A stretch of 64,000 nucleotides of DNA from Arthrobacter sulfonylureivorans (lineage in GTDB: Bacteria > Actinomycetota > Actinomycetes > Actinomycetales > Micrococcaceae): assembly GCA_004000035.1 (NCBI GenBank), contig RJAE01000010.1, positions 62,001 through 126,000 of the forward strand. Reading direction: 5' to 3'. The position numbers and the translations under genes are program-made. Positions 17,707 to 26,490 of the stretch are shown piece by piece. Below the pieces are notes generated by a model, which saw only the letters and a list, made by a program, of their open reading frames with translations, searched no databases and was not told where the DNA came from. Position 1 is the first letter of the stretch. Every line of letters starts with the position of its first letter.

Positions 17707-18678
17707 ATGATTCTCGATAATGACGCTGAGTTCCACGAACTGCCCGCTGGCGAACCTCTGTGGGCTGAAACTAACTACTTTGGGTTTGAAATTCCGCAGG
17801 CTTCGGCGCACATTGGTCTATACTCGCTCTTTCGCCCAAATCTGGGCGTCGTCAATTCCGCGATCTTCGCCAATTCGCGGAAGGTGACCTCCGGCTGGGA
17901 GATCGACTATTGGGACCATCGTGCCTATTTGCCGCTCAGGAAACAGCCCCTGACGAACTTCACGCTCGACAACGGGCTCACGGTGGTCTGCCGCGAACCC
18001 AACCGAGTCTGGGACATCTCGTTTCACAACGACGTTGCGCTCGACGTGGAGGTGACCTTCGAGGCACTCATGGCTCCGTTCGATATGCATGACGCCGAAA
18101 TGAATCCCCGGGCAAAGCGCACGGGCACTGACCTCTCCGCGTCCGCGCTGTGGGCGGGTGGTCACTTCGACCTAACAGGCAAGGTCACCGGCGAAGTCAC
18201 TCTCCGCGGCTCGCGATATGAGGTCGACTCGCTGTCGACTATGGATCACAGCTGGGGTGTGCGCAGTGAGTACCAGCCGGGGACCATGACGTGGCTGCAG
18301 GCGCACTTCTCTCGCGATCTCGCGGTTCATGCGATGTTCCAGTTCGATCCCACCGTACCACTCGATCAGCCGCTCGACCTCGATCTGACCCATGGGTACC
18401 TCATGCGGAACGGATCCGTGATCGGTTTCAAGAACGGCGCGGGACGCACCGAACGAAACGGCCTCTACCAAGTGCGCACCACTCTTGACCTCGTGGATGC
18501 CGATGACCGCGAGTGGCACCTCGTGGGCGAAAGCATCACGCAGTTCCCCGCGGAGTACTGGCCTGGTTCAATGTCGATGATGGTCATGAAGAAATGGACG
18601 ATGAATAACCTAACCGGTCACGGCACGAGTTCGGACTTTTACGACTATTCGCACTTCACAAAGTTGTTCCCTGGCTGA
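17707..18678 (+). CDS. CrtC/AttH-like (DUF7064/DUF7065-type) protein 3
   Basis: This 323-residue protein is the most divergent of the three paralogues. It keeps DHSWGVR at 180-186 and a following WLQAHFSRDLAVHAMFQF strand region. It is on the opposite strand from the other two and has no operator copy upstream, and its ribosome-binding site is weak (CGGAG about 11 bases before the ATG). An IS256 remnant begins about 160 bases downstream, so the natural downstream partner may have been lost. Confidence 0.72.
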   Translation: MILDNDAEFHELPAGEPLWAETNYFGFEIPQASAHIGLYSLFRPNLGVVNSAIFANSRKVTSGWEIDYWDHRAYLPLRKQPLTNFTLDNGLTVVCREPNRVWDISFHNDVALDVEVTFEALMAPFDMHDAEMNPRAKRTGTDLSASALWAGGHFDLTGKVTGEVTLRGSRYEVDSLSTMDHSWGVRSEYQPGTMTWLQAHFSRDLAVHAMFQFDPTVPLDQPLDLDLTHGYLMRNGSVIGFKNGAGRTERNGLYQVRTTLDLVDADDREWHLVGESITQFPAEYWPGSMSMMVMKKWTMNNLTGHGTSSDFYDYSHFTKLFPG

Positions 18679-18837
18679 TCCGACTACGCTGCCGCCAACA
18701 CCGTTTGCTTCGGTCCGTCAGGTGCTGGTCTTTGATGGCGCGTAGCGGATGGGTGAAGCCCGAGGGTTCTGACGGTTGAATGATCACTGGTGCGCTCACA
18801 CGGTGTTCCGACCGAAGACGGTCGATGTGGTGATCGC

Positions 18838-20172
18838 TCAGACCCGCGCGTGCCGGACAGCGCAACCGGCTGCTGCCGGCGCGCTCGATGGCCTGTTACG
18901 TGAGCGGATATCCAGCCCTACGCGCGCGCCTATGGCCAGCCCGAAACCAAGAGCGGACCCAGGATCGCTTGTAAGCCCGCAGATGGCCAGCCAGAGTAGT
19001 TTGACCGCAGCGAGGACGTTGGGAAAATGGCCGCGGTTCTTCATGATTTTGCGCGGTTTGGTAGTAGTTCAGCGATTTGATGGCATTGGTCGTGCAGATG
19101 CTCCGGTGAAGTGCTGGAGGGAAGGCCAGGAACGGGATGAAATTGTTCCAACTGTTGCGCCAAGAGGCATCCGTGGCCGGAGACTTAGTGCCCAAGGGCG
19201 AGGTCTCGAAGTCATGGAGCGCTCCTTCGGCAGCGTCGATCGTCGCAGTGGTATAGATCGGTCCGAGGGCGGCTGCGACCTTCTCACGGTCCTGGTAACC
19301 GACGAACTGCATGGATGCACGGATCAGGTGCACGTCGCAGGTCTGCACGGTGGCCCGCGACCAGGTTGCAGCGATTGCTTCGGGGAATCCGGTCAGGCCG
19401 TCACACCAGACGACCAGCACGTCTTTGACCCCGCGGTTGGCCAGCTCGGCACAGACGCCGGCCCAGAACTTTGCGCCTTCGGTTGCCTCCACCCAGGTCC
19501 CGAGCACGTGCTTGATTCCGTCCATGTCCACCCCGACCGCAATGTGGGCGGCATTGTTCCGGATCTGCGCGCCGTCACGGATCTTCAGGACGAGGGCGTC
19601 CAGATACAGGATTGAAAAAATCCGATCCAACGGCCGTTGCTGCCAAACGAGGACTTCTTCAAGGACCTCATCGGTCATCTTCGAGATCGTCTCGCGTGAG
19701 AGCTCAGTGCCGATGGTGGATTCAAGATGGTGCTGGATATCGCGGATCGACATTCCGCCCGCGTAGAGGCTGACGATCATGTCGTCCAAGCCGCCGGTGC
19801 AGCGTGTTCCCTTGGGTACCAGTTGCGGAGTGAAGGAGCCCTTACGATCGCGCGGTATGGCCAGTTCAACGTCTCCGACCTGGGTGGCCAATGTCTTGGG
19901 AAAAGAGCCGTTGCGCGCGTTCGGCAGCAACCGGGCCGCGCTTATCGTAACCTAGATGTTCGGAGAGCTCTGTCTGGAGTCCGCTCTCCAGGACCGCCTT
20001 GATCATTTGGTTCAGGAAGCCGTCCTTCCCATCGATCTGCAGCTCACCGGAATCAATCTGCTTCATCAGCTCATCAAGGATCCGCTGTCTCTGAGTCTCT
20101 CCATGTCCCGGCGGTAGCCACCTTCGCCGGCGAGCTCGTCCTTAAGCCCGTCGTTTCCATTTGTCATGGTCA
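18838..20172 (-). pseudogene. IS256-family transposase, frameshifted
   Basis: The main frame (18896-19930) has IS256 hallmarks: GGMSIRDIQHHLESTIGTEL, YLDALVLKIRDGAQIRN with the first catalytic Asp, VVWCDGLTGFPEAI with the second, and SICTTNAIKSLNY. The N-terminus (QIDSGELQIDGKDGFLNQMI) lies in another frame near 20000-20060. The C-terminus (KNRGHFPNVLAAVKLLWLAI) lies in a third frame near 18980-19045. At least two frameshifts make it inactive. The start of the original gene was near 20172. Confidence 0.88.
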
Positions 20173-20189
20173 TAGTGTTCTCCCATGCG

Positions 20190-20640
20190 GACAGACGCCG
20201 GAACACCTACAAAAACCATCTGACACCTCCCCAGCTCTCCAGACACGTTCCGTCCAGCCGCCGGCCCTTGTAGAACCCGACTCCGGCCGGCACGGCCGGT
20301 GACTAGCGCGGCGATCAACTCCGGGCCGAGCCGGGTGCAGGCCTCGCAGATCGCCGCCTTCTGCCAGACATGGAACCGGCCGCTGAGCCATTCCATCCCC
20401 GGCCAGCAGCGACCGCATGACTTCTTCATGCGACCCGACCGAAAACAACGCCAAAGCAACGCGTAGTAAACCATCAGCCATGCCGGCAGAAGCCGGTTGG
20501 GCTGCTCGCCGCACCGGTGCACTCGATCACCTCGTCGACGACATCAGGAGGGAAACCTGCGTCATCACGCCAAGCGAGACATAATCGTTCAACCGCTCAA
20601 GACCTTCGGGCTTCACCCATCCACTACTGGCCATGCCCGG
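20190..20640 (-). pseudogene. IS4-family transposase N-terminal fragment
   Basis: The pieces GFPPDVVDEVIECTGAA, LLRVALALFSVGSHEEVMRS and KAAICEACTRLGPELIAALV, read in shifting minus-strand frames, match the N-terminal domain of actinobacterial IS4-type transposases. The catalytic domain is missing, and the fragment ends where the IS256 remnant begins. The IS256 element therefore probably inserted into, or deleted into, this older element. Confidence 0.65.
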
Positions 20641-20702
20641 CACACTAAGACAACTGTATTGGCGCTGACTTCCGTTGGTACCAATCAGCTTGAACCTCCG
20701 CC

Positions 20703-21299
20703 TCACTCGTCAGCGTCAGTCCGCTCCCGTGCGAGTGTTGTGAGAAGATCTTCGTGAAGCTCCATCCAGATGTCGTGGTACGAATCCGAGAGCGGACGGG
20801 CGAGGGCGCCACCCTCACCGCTGCGGAAGGCGTTCAAGGACCGGTCGAATCGCGGCTGATAGTACTCGAACCTGTTCATGACAGCAGAGGCGGAAGCCAG
20901 GATGGAGGACACCTGCGCGTGGACATCAATGAGACGTGGCAATACTACTCCTATATCACCTTTTGCGATGAGCTGCCAGTCCGTCGTCACCTTCTTGAAC
21001 TGCCGGTTAGGCACGAGGAATGCTTCGTAGATGGGGTTCAGAGCCGTGATCCTATCTGTTGTCACAGCTGCTTCAAGGAGTTGGGAGTGTCTGTCCCTGC
21101 CCGAGGAAGTCAGCGTAAAGCCCTTAATCCTCCCGGAGCGGTGCTTGACAAGCCCGTTCTCGCCGGCAGTTGTCAGAAAACTATGGATGTCGGCGGCGTG
21201 CATGCCGACGCTCTCTGACAATTGTTCGGCATCAGCGAAGCCTCGCACCTTCAGTGCGTGCAGTATGTGGAACTCGTCGATTTCAACTTTGATGGACAC
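20703..21299 (-). CDS. Winged-helix (MarR-like) protein of unknown target
   Basis: This 198-residue protein has an N-terminal winged-helix region (about 1-70: FHILHALKVRGFADAEQLSE, then a wing KHRSGRIKGFTLTSSGRDRH). The helical C-terminal domain contains NPIYEAFLVPNRQFKKVTTD and LSDSYHDIWMELHEDLLTTL. I recall this C-terminal pattern in actinobacterial proteins encoded near short PPDK genes, but cannot confirm it here. It may sense a metabolite or act as an adaptor. It is transcribed leftward, starting from a gap shared with the end of the ferredoxin gene. Confidence 0.65.
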   Translation of the reverse strand: MSIKVEIDEFHILHALKVRGFADAEQLSESVGMHAADIHSFLTTAGENGLVKHRSGRIKGFTLTSSGRDRHSQLLEAAVTTDRITALNPIYEAFLVPNRQFKKVTTDWQLIAKGDIGVVLPRLIDVHAQVSSILASASAVMNRFEYYQPRFDRSLNAFRSGEGGALARPLSDSYHDIWMELHEDLLTTLARERTDADE

Positions 21300-21727
21300 G
21301 GAACCTCCATGGTCATGGTCTCTAGGTTAGGGGATGGCCGCGGAAATGATTGATACAAAGTGATGATCTGGTTGACGGGAAGAAAGCGAATCCCAACCGA
21401 CATTTCCGAGGGCGCGAAGACGGCTTAGCGGGATTATCCGTATTTCCGGTAATAGCTGTCCCGCTTCGCCGCCTGAAAGGACGTTCTCTGCCCATGGCCG
21501 TCGCGTTGGACTTCGCCGGCTCTGAGCCTGCGAAGCGGCCTCTGGACGCCGGATCTAACCGTCGAGCGCTGCTGCCTACACGCGCTCTAGGCTCCTGGTT
21601 GCAGGCAATCAACCGCCCGTGGCACCGGATCCGGACAGGGAGCGAGGACCGGGCCGCCGGGCTCGACATACCCTTTCATGCCAGTAGCCTCATCGGTACT
21701 CGTCAGTTGCGGGTTGGCAACTGGCAA
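21300..21727. other. Intergenic region without a supported gene
   Basis: Open frames here (for example a 115-codon minus-strand frame rich in Arg and Ser) have no recognisable domain and look like chance frames. ATGGTCATGGTCT at 21309-21321 resembles a damaged operator half-site but is not a palindrome. Confidence 0.4.
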
Positions 21728-21919
21728 TCAGCCCTCAAGTTTCAAGGCGCGCACCGGGCAGCGACGTACGGCCTGCTCCACCGAGGCGAGTTCGCTACCG
21801 GGCAGCGGACCCTCGAGGACCTCGAGGTCTCCGTTGTCGTTGATACTGAACACGTCGGGTGCCGCGAACTCACATTGCCCGTGGCCCTCACACAGGTCCC
21901 AATCGACGACGAGCTTCAT
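21728..21919 (-). CDS. [3Fe-4S] ferredoxin
   Basis: This 63-residue ferredoxin has C10-x-x-H13-x-x-C16 and a distant C54-P. That is the three-cysteine pattern of actinobacterial [3Fe-4S] ferredoxins that feed electrons to P450s. ATG 21919 has GGAGAAG just upstream. An upstream ATG at 21952 overlaps the P450 stop and would add 11 residues. It follows the P450 gene directly and is almost surely its redox partner. No ferredoxin reductase is present in the window. Confidence 0.92.
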   Translation of the reverse strand: MKLVVDWDLCEGHGQCEFAAPDVFSINDNGDLEVLEGPLPGSELASVEQAVRRCPVRALKLEG

Positions 21920-21948
21920 TGCTTCTCCGTTCATCTCTGTAGTGGTGA

Positions 21949-23169
21949 TCATGACGTTTCGACAGCCACCCGCAGCCGTTTGAAAGCGTGGAACTGGTTG
22001 GTATGCAGCCGATCCGGTTCTTCTAGGGGGCGGAATCGGATCCCGCGCTCCAACACCTTCTGGAAGAACGTAGTCACCTCGGCGCGTGCCAGATGTGAGC
22101 CCATGCAGGCATGGATGCCCCAGCCGAATCCCAGGTGGTCGTTAGGTGATCGACCGATGCGCAAGGCGTCCGGGTCCTCAAAAATTTCCGGGTCGCGGTT
22201 GGCGGCCTGGAACCAGAGAACAACCTTGTCGCCTTCACGGATTGTCGTTCCCTGCCACTCGACGTCTCGGGCCGCCGTGCGGCGCATCGCACGGATGGGT
22301 GTGACGAACCTCAGTAGCTCCTCGATTGCGGGCCTGAGGAGCGAATGGTCCGCCACGAGTGCGTCCCACTGATCGGGAAACTGGTCGAATGCGAGGACGG
22401 CGCCGGTGATCAGGTTGCGAGTTGTCTCGTTGCCCGCACCCACCAGCACGAAATAGTAGGCGGCGAGGTCTTCCCAGCTCAGCGGCTCGCCGTCGATTTC
22501 TGCGGCGACGAGCTTCGAGATGATGTCGTTGCGCGGCTCGGCGCGGCGTTTCGCAGTCAGTTCGCGGAAATAACCGAAAAGTTCCTCGCGCGCACGCTCT
22601 TTCTCGTCCGGACCCTTCATGAACTCGGGGTCGTCAGAAACTACCCGATTGGTCCAGTCCAAGAGCAGTCCGCAGTCCTCGAGGGGAACGCCCAGCACCT
22701 GGCCGAGCACACGGATTGGCAGGAGAGCGGATACGGTGCTGACAAGTTCTATTTCATTCTGCTCGGCTACTGAGTCGAGGATGTCGTCGACCGCTTCGGC
22801 GATGACGTCATGCCACTCCGATATCTTGACCGCCCGAAGATGCGGTGTGACAAGTTTGCGGAGTTTTCCGTGGCGGGGCGGGTCGGTGTTGTGGACGGTA
22901 CTTGTTCCTCCTTCCACCTTGCGGCTGAGGATTTGGGTGCCCTCGCCGTTGATGAAGGTCAGGGGGTCGTTCACCACCTCGATGATGTCCGAGTAGCGTG
23001 TGAGCGACCAGAACCCCGGCCCCTCGGGTTCCGTGTTCCAGTGCAGGGGCTCTGCCGCCCGGAGTCGTGCAAGAAGATCGTTTTCGGTGCCGTCGATGAA
23101 CGGGGCAAGGTCCATCAGGTCGATATCCGAGTCAGGCTTGGTAATGGTCACAGTAACTTCCTCCGTCAC
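21949..23169 (-). CDS. Cytochrome P450
   Basis: This 406-residue soluble bacterial P450 mono-oxygenase inserts one oxygen atom into an organic substrate. Seen are the I-helix GAGNETT, the EELLR (ExxR) motif and the haem loop FGWGIHACMG with the haem-ligating Cys at 355. The I-helix has Asn-Glu-Thr in place of the common Asp/Glu-Thr-Thr spacing, a variation also found in other P450s. Its start overlaps the upstream gene stop (ATGA at 23166-23169), and the ferredoxin gene follows. The operon context suggests hydroxylation of a hydrophobic substrate. Confidence 0.95.
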   Translation of the reverse strand: MTEEVTVTITKPDSDIDLMDLAPFIDGTENDLLARLRAAEPLHWNTEPEGPGFWSLTRYSDIIEVVNDPLTFINGEGTQILSRKVEGGTSTVHNTDPPRHGKLRKLVTPHLRAVKISEWHDVIAEAVDDILDSVAEQNEIELVSTVSALLPIRVLGQVLGVPLEDCGLLLDWTNRVVSDDPEFMKGPDEKERAREELFGYFRELTAKRRAEPRNDIISKLVAAEIDGEPLSWEDLAAYYFVLVGAGNETTRNLITGAVLAFDQFPDQWDALVADHSLLRPAIEELLRFVTPIRAMRRTAARDVEWQGTTIREGDKVVLWFQAANRDPEIFEDPDALRIGRSPNDHLGFGWGIHACMGSHLARAEVTTFFQKVLERGIRFRPLEEPDRLHTNQFHAFKRLRVAVETS

Positions 23170-24476
23170 TTGCGGATATTCGAAACATGGGGAAAGCCGT
23201 TGCCGAAGAGCAGGACCGGAGTCAGGATTTCGGCGGCGCGGTCACTGGTTAGGACGGGCCAGGCAGCGATGGCATTGGGGTGCATGGTATCGAACCCCTC
23301 TTCCTGGAACTTGTCCCAGATGCCCACTTTCGAGGCATGGGGCAGGAGGAACTCCCTGGTGTAAACCATGACCCCGTCACGGATTTTCTCTTCCTTCGAC
23401 TTCTTGGCAAGGACCTTGTACATGTCAAGCGTTCCCCGCTGACAGTGATCGGAGATCCTGGCCATCTCCTCCTTCGACAGGACCCTGATGTCACTCATCG
23501 GTGTATCGATCTTGTCGCGGGCAAAGACGACCCCACCCTCGAGATAGTCGAGGTAATTGGAGGGTTGCGTGAAGGTCGTCTGGATCTCATTGACGGTGGC
23601 CGCCACCTTCTCGGATGAGAAGACCATGATCTGAGTTACGGCATAGGGCAGCCCTGCTGCTACACCCGCCCACGGGTAGGCGGTCTCATTGAGGAAGTGG
23701 TCGCGTACGATGGCGAACCGTCCGCCCGGCAGGGGGTACGGTCCCGTATCAGCCATGCCCGCACGGCAGTCGTAGTGCAACATGAAGCCAAAGAGCTCAG
23801 TACGGGCATTGAACTTGCGGAAGGCGGCAAGCTCCTCCGGGTCCTCCAGCGGTTTCACCTGATCGATCAACAGCTGGAGCACATCCGGTGCGAGCGTGGG
23901 TACGGCGTACTGGCGCCCGGAGACGAATCCGCTGCCGCCGCCCCACGTACCGTGCTGGAGCCGGCGCCCGAACTGGATGATCGTGTCCAGGTCTTCACGC
24001 CGCCCGTCGGCTGTGTCCTGTTCAAGCTCAATGCCGATGCCTCGGCCCAGGATGGGACACACCGAAGCGGCCCAGTTACGAGTGACGTTGACCTTGGTCC
24101 CGATCTCCCGGCTCGAGGTCTTCGCCAGGTCGAGAAGGCCGTCGACGCCGATCTCCTCCGTAAGCATCCGGATGAATCGGGGGTAGTTGTTCCACTGTTG
24201 AACGAACGAAATGGTCTCATACTCCTGACGCGGAATGAGCCCGGACTCTCCTTCGGATGCCCGCCCCAGGATGAAGTCGAACAGGTTCCACGCCGCATAG
24301 TCAAGCCAGCTATTGACTTCAGCAGCGTTCAGTTCGTCCCGTCTAACATCCTCATCGGTGGTGTCCATGAATGGCACGGCGACGCGAGAGCGCATCTGTT
24401 TGTCGCCCTCGATGCCCTGTGGCACTTCGCCGAGAAACGCGGAGAGGTACTTCTCCACGTCTATGGTTTCCGCCAT
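23166..24476 (-). CDS. Unrecognised ~437-residue family, member 2
   Basis: This 436-residue paralogue of the gene at 9875 shares EGESGLIPRQEYET then SFVQQW (75-95), GSGFVSGRQY, and VRDHFLNETAYPWAGVAAGL. I do not recognise the family. The start is fused to the end of the stand-alone phosphohistidine gene (TAATG), and the end overlaps the P450 start, so the three proteins are made in step. This suggests the family works with the phosphohistidine domain and may bind the compound to be phosphorylated or oxidised. There is no signal peptide, membrane segment or known nucleotide loop. Confidence 0.72.
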   Translation of the reverse strand: MAETIDVEKYLSAFLGEVPQGIEGDKQMRSRVAVPFMDTTDEDVRRDELNAAEVNSWLDYAAWNLFDFILGRASEGESGLIPRQEYETISFVQQWNNYPRFIRMLTEEIGVDGLLDLAKTSSREIGTKVNVTRNWAASVCPILGRGIGIELEQDTADGRREDLDTIIQFGRRLQHGTWGGGSGFVSGRQYAVPTLAPDVLQLLIDQVKPLEDPEELAAFRKFNARTELFGFMLHYDCRAGMADTGPYPLPGGRFAIVRDHFLNETAYPWAGVAAGLPYAVTQIMVFSSEKVAATVNEIQTTFTQPSNYLDYLEGGVVFARDKIDTPMSDIRVLSKEEMARISDHCQRGTLDMYKVLAKKSKEEKIRDGVMVYTREFLLPHASKVGIWDKFQEEGFDTMHPNAIAAWPVLTSDRAAEILTPVLLFGNGFPHVSNIRK

Positions 24477-24886
24477 TAATTTCCCCCTCCTTTGACACCC
24501 ACCAGGAAGACCTGGCCTTCGTCGCCGGCGATGTCCAGCCGGACCCGGGTCCCGTCCGCCGGGATGGTCTCACCGCGGGAGGTGGAGATCCCTTCACTGA
24601 AATACGCGGACATTACGCACGGGATCCCGAACTCGCGGGAAAGGATGCCCAGGTGGCTTTCAGGCGCACCCTGAAGAGTGATCAGCCCGGCGACACCTGC
24701 CATGAGCGCAGGCGACATGAAGGTTGTAGTTCCACCGCGGGAAATGACCACCGTTGACTCGACGTCCGGCCCATCGATGAATTCGAGCACCTCTTCGGGT
24801 GAGTCGAGGAAGCGGATCGTGCCTGTCGCACCTTTCTCGGATGTAAACGCTTTGATGCCTGAGCCGATGAGCGTGTGTTCCTGCAT
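24476..24886 (-). CDS. Stand-alone phosphohistidine swivel domain (PEP-utiliser mobile domain)
   Basis: This 136-residue protein has the motif GAPESHLGILSREFGIPCVM (73-92) with the likely phospho-accepting His at 78. It matches the swivel domain of PPDK, PEP synthase and EI, where it reads GG..SH.A..ARE.GIPAV. Normally this domain is fused to ATP-grasp and substrate domains; here it is a separate protein. ATG 24886 has a perfect GGAGG upstream. It is the first gene of the operon with the 436-residue protein, P450 and ferredoxin. It could relay phosphate from the short PPDK-like protein, but that partnership is inferred. Confidence 0.8.
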   Translation of the reverse strand: MQEHTLIGSGIKAFTSEKGATGTIRFLDSPEEVLEFIDGPDVESTVVISRGGTTTFMSPALMAGVAGLITLQGAPESHLGILSREFGIPCVMSAYFSEGISTSRGETIPADGTRVRLDIAGDEGQVFLVGVKGGGN

Positions 24887-24935
24887 TTTTGCCTCCAAGG
24901 TTTGACTTCGATCCGAAACCCACGCTTCCGCTGAT

Positions 24936-24948
24936 AGGTAGGACCATT
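24936..24948. promoter_or_regulatory. GntR operator between P450 operon and aldehyde dehydrogenase operon
   Basis: AGGTAGGACCATT, read on the other strand as AATGGTCCTACCT, matches the operator consensus at 10 of 11 core positions. It sits about 50 bases before the leftward phosphohistidine gene and 67 before the rightward ALDH gene, so one site can govern both operons. Confidence 0.65.
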
Positions 24949-25014
24949 GGAATGGATCAACTGTTTATGTAGTATGTGATTTACACAACATCTTGTCAAG
25001 AAGGGTAGCTGCTC

Positions 25015-26451
25015 ATGATCGACCAGCATGACGACGTCTACATCAATGGTCGCTGGCGGCCGTCGCACTCGGTCCGCCGGTCCCCCGTGGTAAACCCAGC
25101 GACCGGTGAGGAGTGGGCTTCCGTTCCCGACGGTAACAGGGAGGACATCCACGACGCCGTAAGCGCGGCACGTCGGGCATTCCCGGTCTGGGCCGGCACC
25201 TCACCGGCCGAGCGTGCAGATCTGATTCTTCGACTGGCGGACCAGATCCAGGCACGCGCGGGCGCACTGAGCAAACTCATCACGACCGAGAACGGGACAC
25301 CCGTTGCCGAAAGCAGCTCCGCCCCCGGGCACGCAGCGGCCCACCTCCGTCACGTTGCCGGCCTCGTGAACCTGCTCACGGATGCGGACGTTCGGTTAAA
25401 CCCTATGGCCGCGGGCTCATCAGTCGTACGAAGGCACCCTGTGGGAGTGGCAGGGCTGATCACTCCGTGGAACTTCCCATTGGGTCTTATCATCATCAAG
25501 CTGGGCCCCGCTCTCCTGGCCGGCTGCACCGTGGTCCTGAAACCGGCCCCGGAGACTCCCATGGCAGCCCGCCTCCTAATGGAAGCAGTGGAAGCCTCCG
25601 GCTTTCCGCCTGGCGTCGTCAACCTTGTTACCGGCTCGACCGAAGCAGGCACCGCGCTGGTGGATCACACGGGCGTTGACAAGATTTCGTTCACAGGCTC
25701 GACCGAGGTCGGCCGCGCTATCGGTGCCGCATGCGGGCGGCTACTGCGCCCGGTCACCCTCGAACTCGGGGGCAAGTCCCCCGCCATCGTCCTGGATGAC
25801 GTAGACCCTTCCGTTCTCGCCGCGAACATCCTCCGTGTTTCCATGCGCAACACGGGACAGACATGTAAGGCCTGCACCCGTCTGCTGGTCCCCGCCCACC
25901 GGCATGACGAGTTACTTGATCTCGTGGCAGATGTCGTCTCATCTGCCCCGATCGGGGACCCGTGCGATCCAGCGACGTTCTTCGGGCCGCTCGTGTCGGC
26001 ACGCCAGCGCGAACGCGTGCTGCGGTACGTAGACATCGGACGCTCCGAAGGTGCCAAGACGGTGGTTGGGGGCGGAGTCCCCACCGAACTGGAGCGCGGA
26101 TTCTATGTGGAGCCGACAGTCTTCCGAGATGTCATCCCCAACATGCGCATCTCCCAGGAGGAGATCTTCGGCCCCGTTCTCGCAGTGATTCCATACTCAG
26201 ACATTGATGAAGCCGTCGCGATCGCCAATGACTCACCCTTCGGCCTTGCGGCCACCGTCTTCGGAGCCGACGTCGAACGCGCACGTGCCGTCGCCGAAAG
26301 ACTCGACACCGGCAACGTAGGGATCAATCACTACGGATCGAACGCCTCAGCACCGTTCAGTGGCCACAAGGCAAGCGGCCTGGGGACCGAGTTTGGGCCC
26401 GAGGGCCTGACTCAGTACCTCACCTACACATCCATCCACCTTCAAGACTGA
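25015..26451 (+). CDS. NAD(P)-dependent aldehyde dehydrogenase
   Basis: This 478-residue enzyme oxidises an aldehyde to a carboxylic acid. It carries TPWNFPLG (150-157), the Rossmann FTGSTEVG (226-233), the general-base Glu in LELGGK (E250) and the catalytic Cys in GQTCKACTR (C284). The C-terminal NHYGSNASAPFSGHKASGLG is typical of the family. AAGAAGGG precedes the start. It is the first gene of an operon with a zinc alcohol dehydrogenase, which implies a two-step alcohol to acid conversion. The substrate is not predictable. Confidence 0.95.
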   Translation: MIDQHDDVYINGRWRPSHSVRRSPVVNPATGEEWASVPDGNREDIHDAVSAARRAFPVWAGTSPAERADLILRLADQIQARAGALSKLITTENGTPVAESSSAPGHAAAHLRHVAGLVNLLTDADVRLNPMAAGSSVVRRHPVGVAGLITPWNFPLGLIIIKLGPALLAGCTVVLKPAPETPMAARLLMEAVEASGFPPGVVNLVTGSTEAGTALVDHTGVDKISFTGSTEVGRAIGAACGRLLRPVTLELGGKSPAIVLDDVDPSVLAANILRVSMRNTGQTCKACTRLLVPAHRHDELLDLVADVVSSAPIGDPCDPATFFGPLVSARQRERVLRYVDIGRSEGAKTVVGGGVPTELERGFYVEPTVFRDVIPNMRISQEEIFGPVLAVIPYSDIDEAVAIANDSPFGLAATVFGADVERARAVAERLDTGNVGINHYGSNASAPFSGHKASGLGTEFGPEGLTQYLTYTSIHLQD

Positions 26452-26490
26452 CACGTGTCAGAGACCAATGACGACGAGGAGACACACCCC

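Noticed and set aside
21309-21321. GntR operator before the winged-helix gene
   Set aside because: ATGGTCATGGTCT is a tandem half-site, not a palindrome, and fails the TnGTnnnACnA pattern.
21350-22372. 340-codon plus-strand frame over the ferredoxin and P450 genes
   Set aside because: No motif and no ribosome-binding site; the opposite strand encodes recognisable ferredoxin and P450 motifs.
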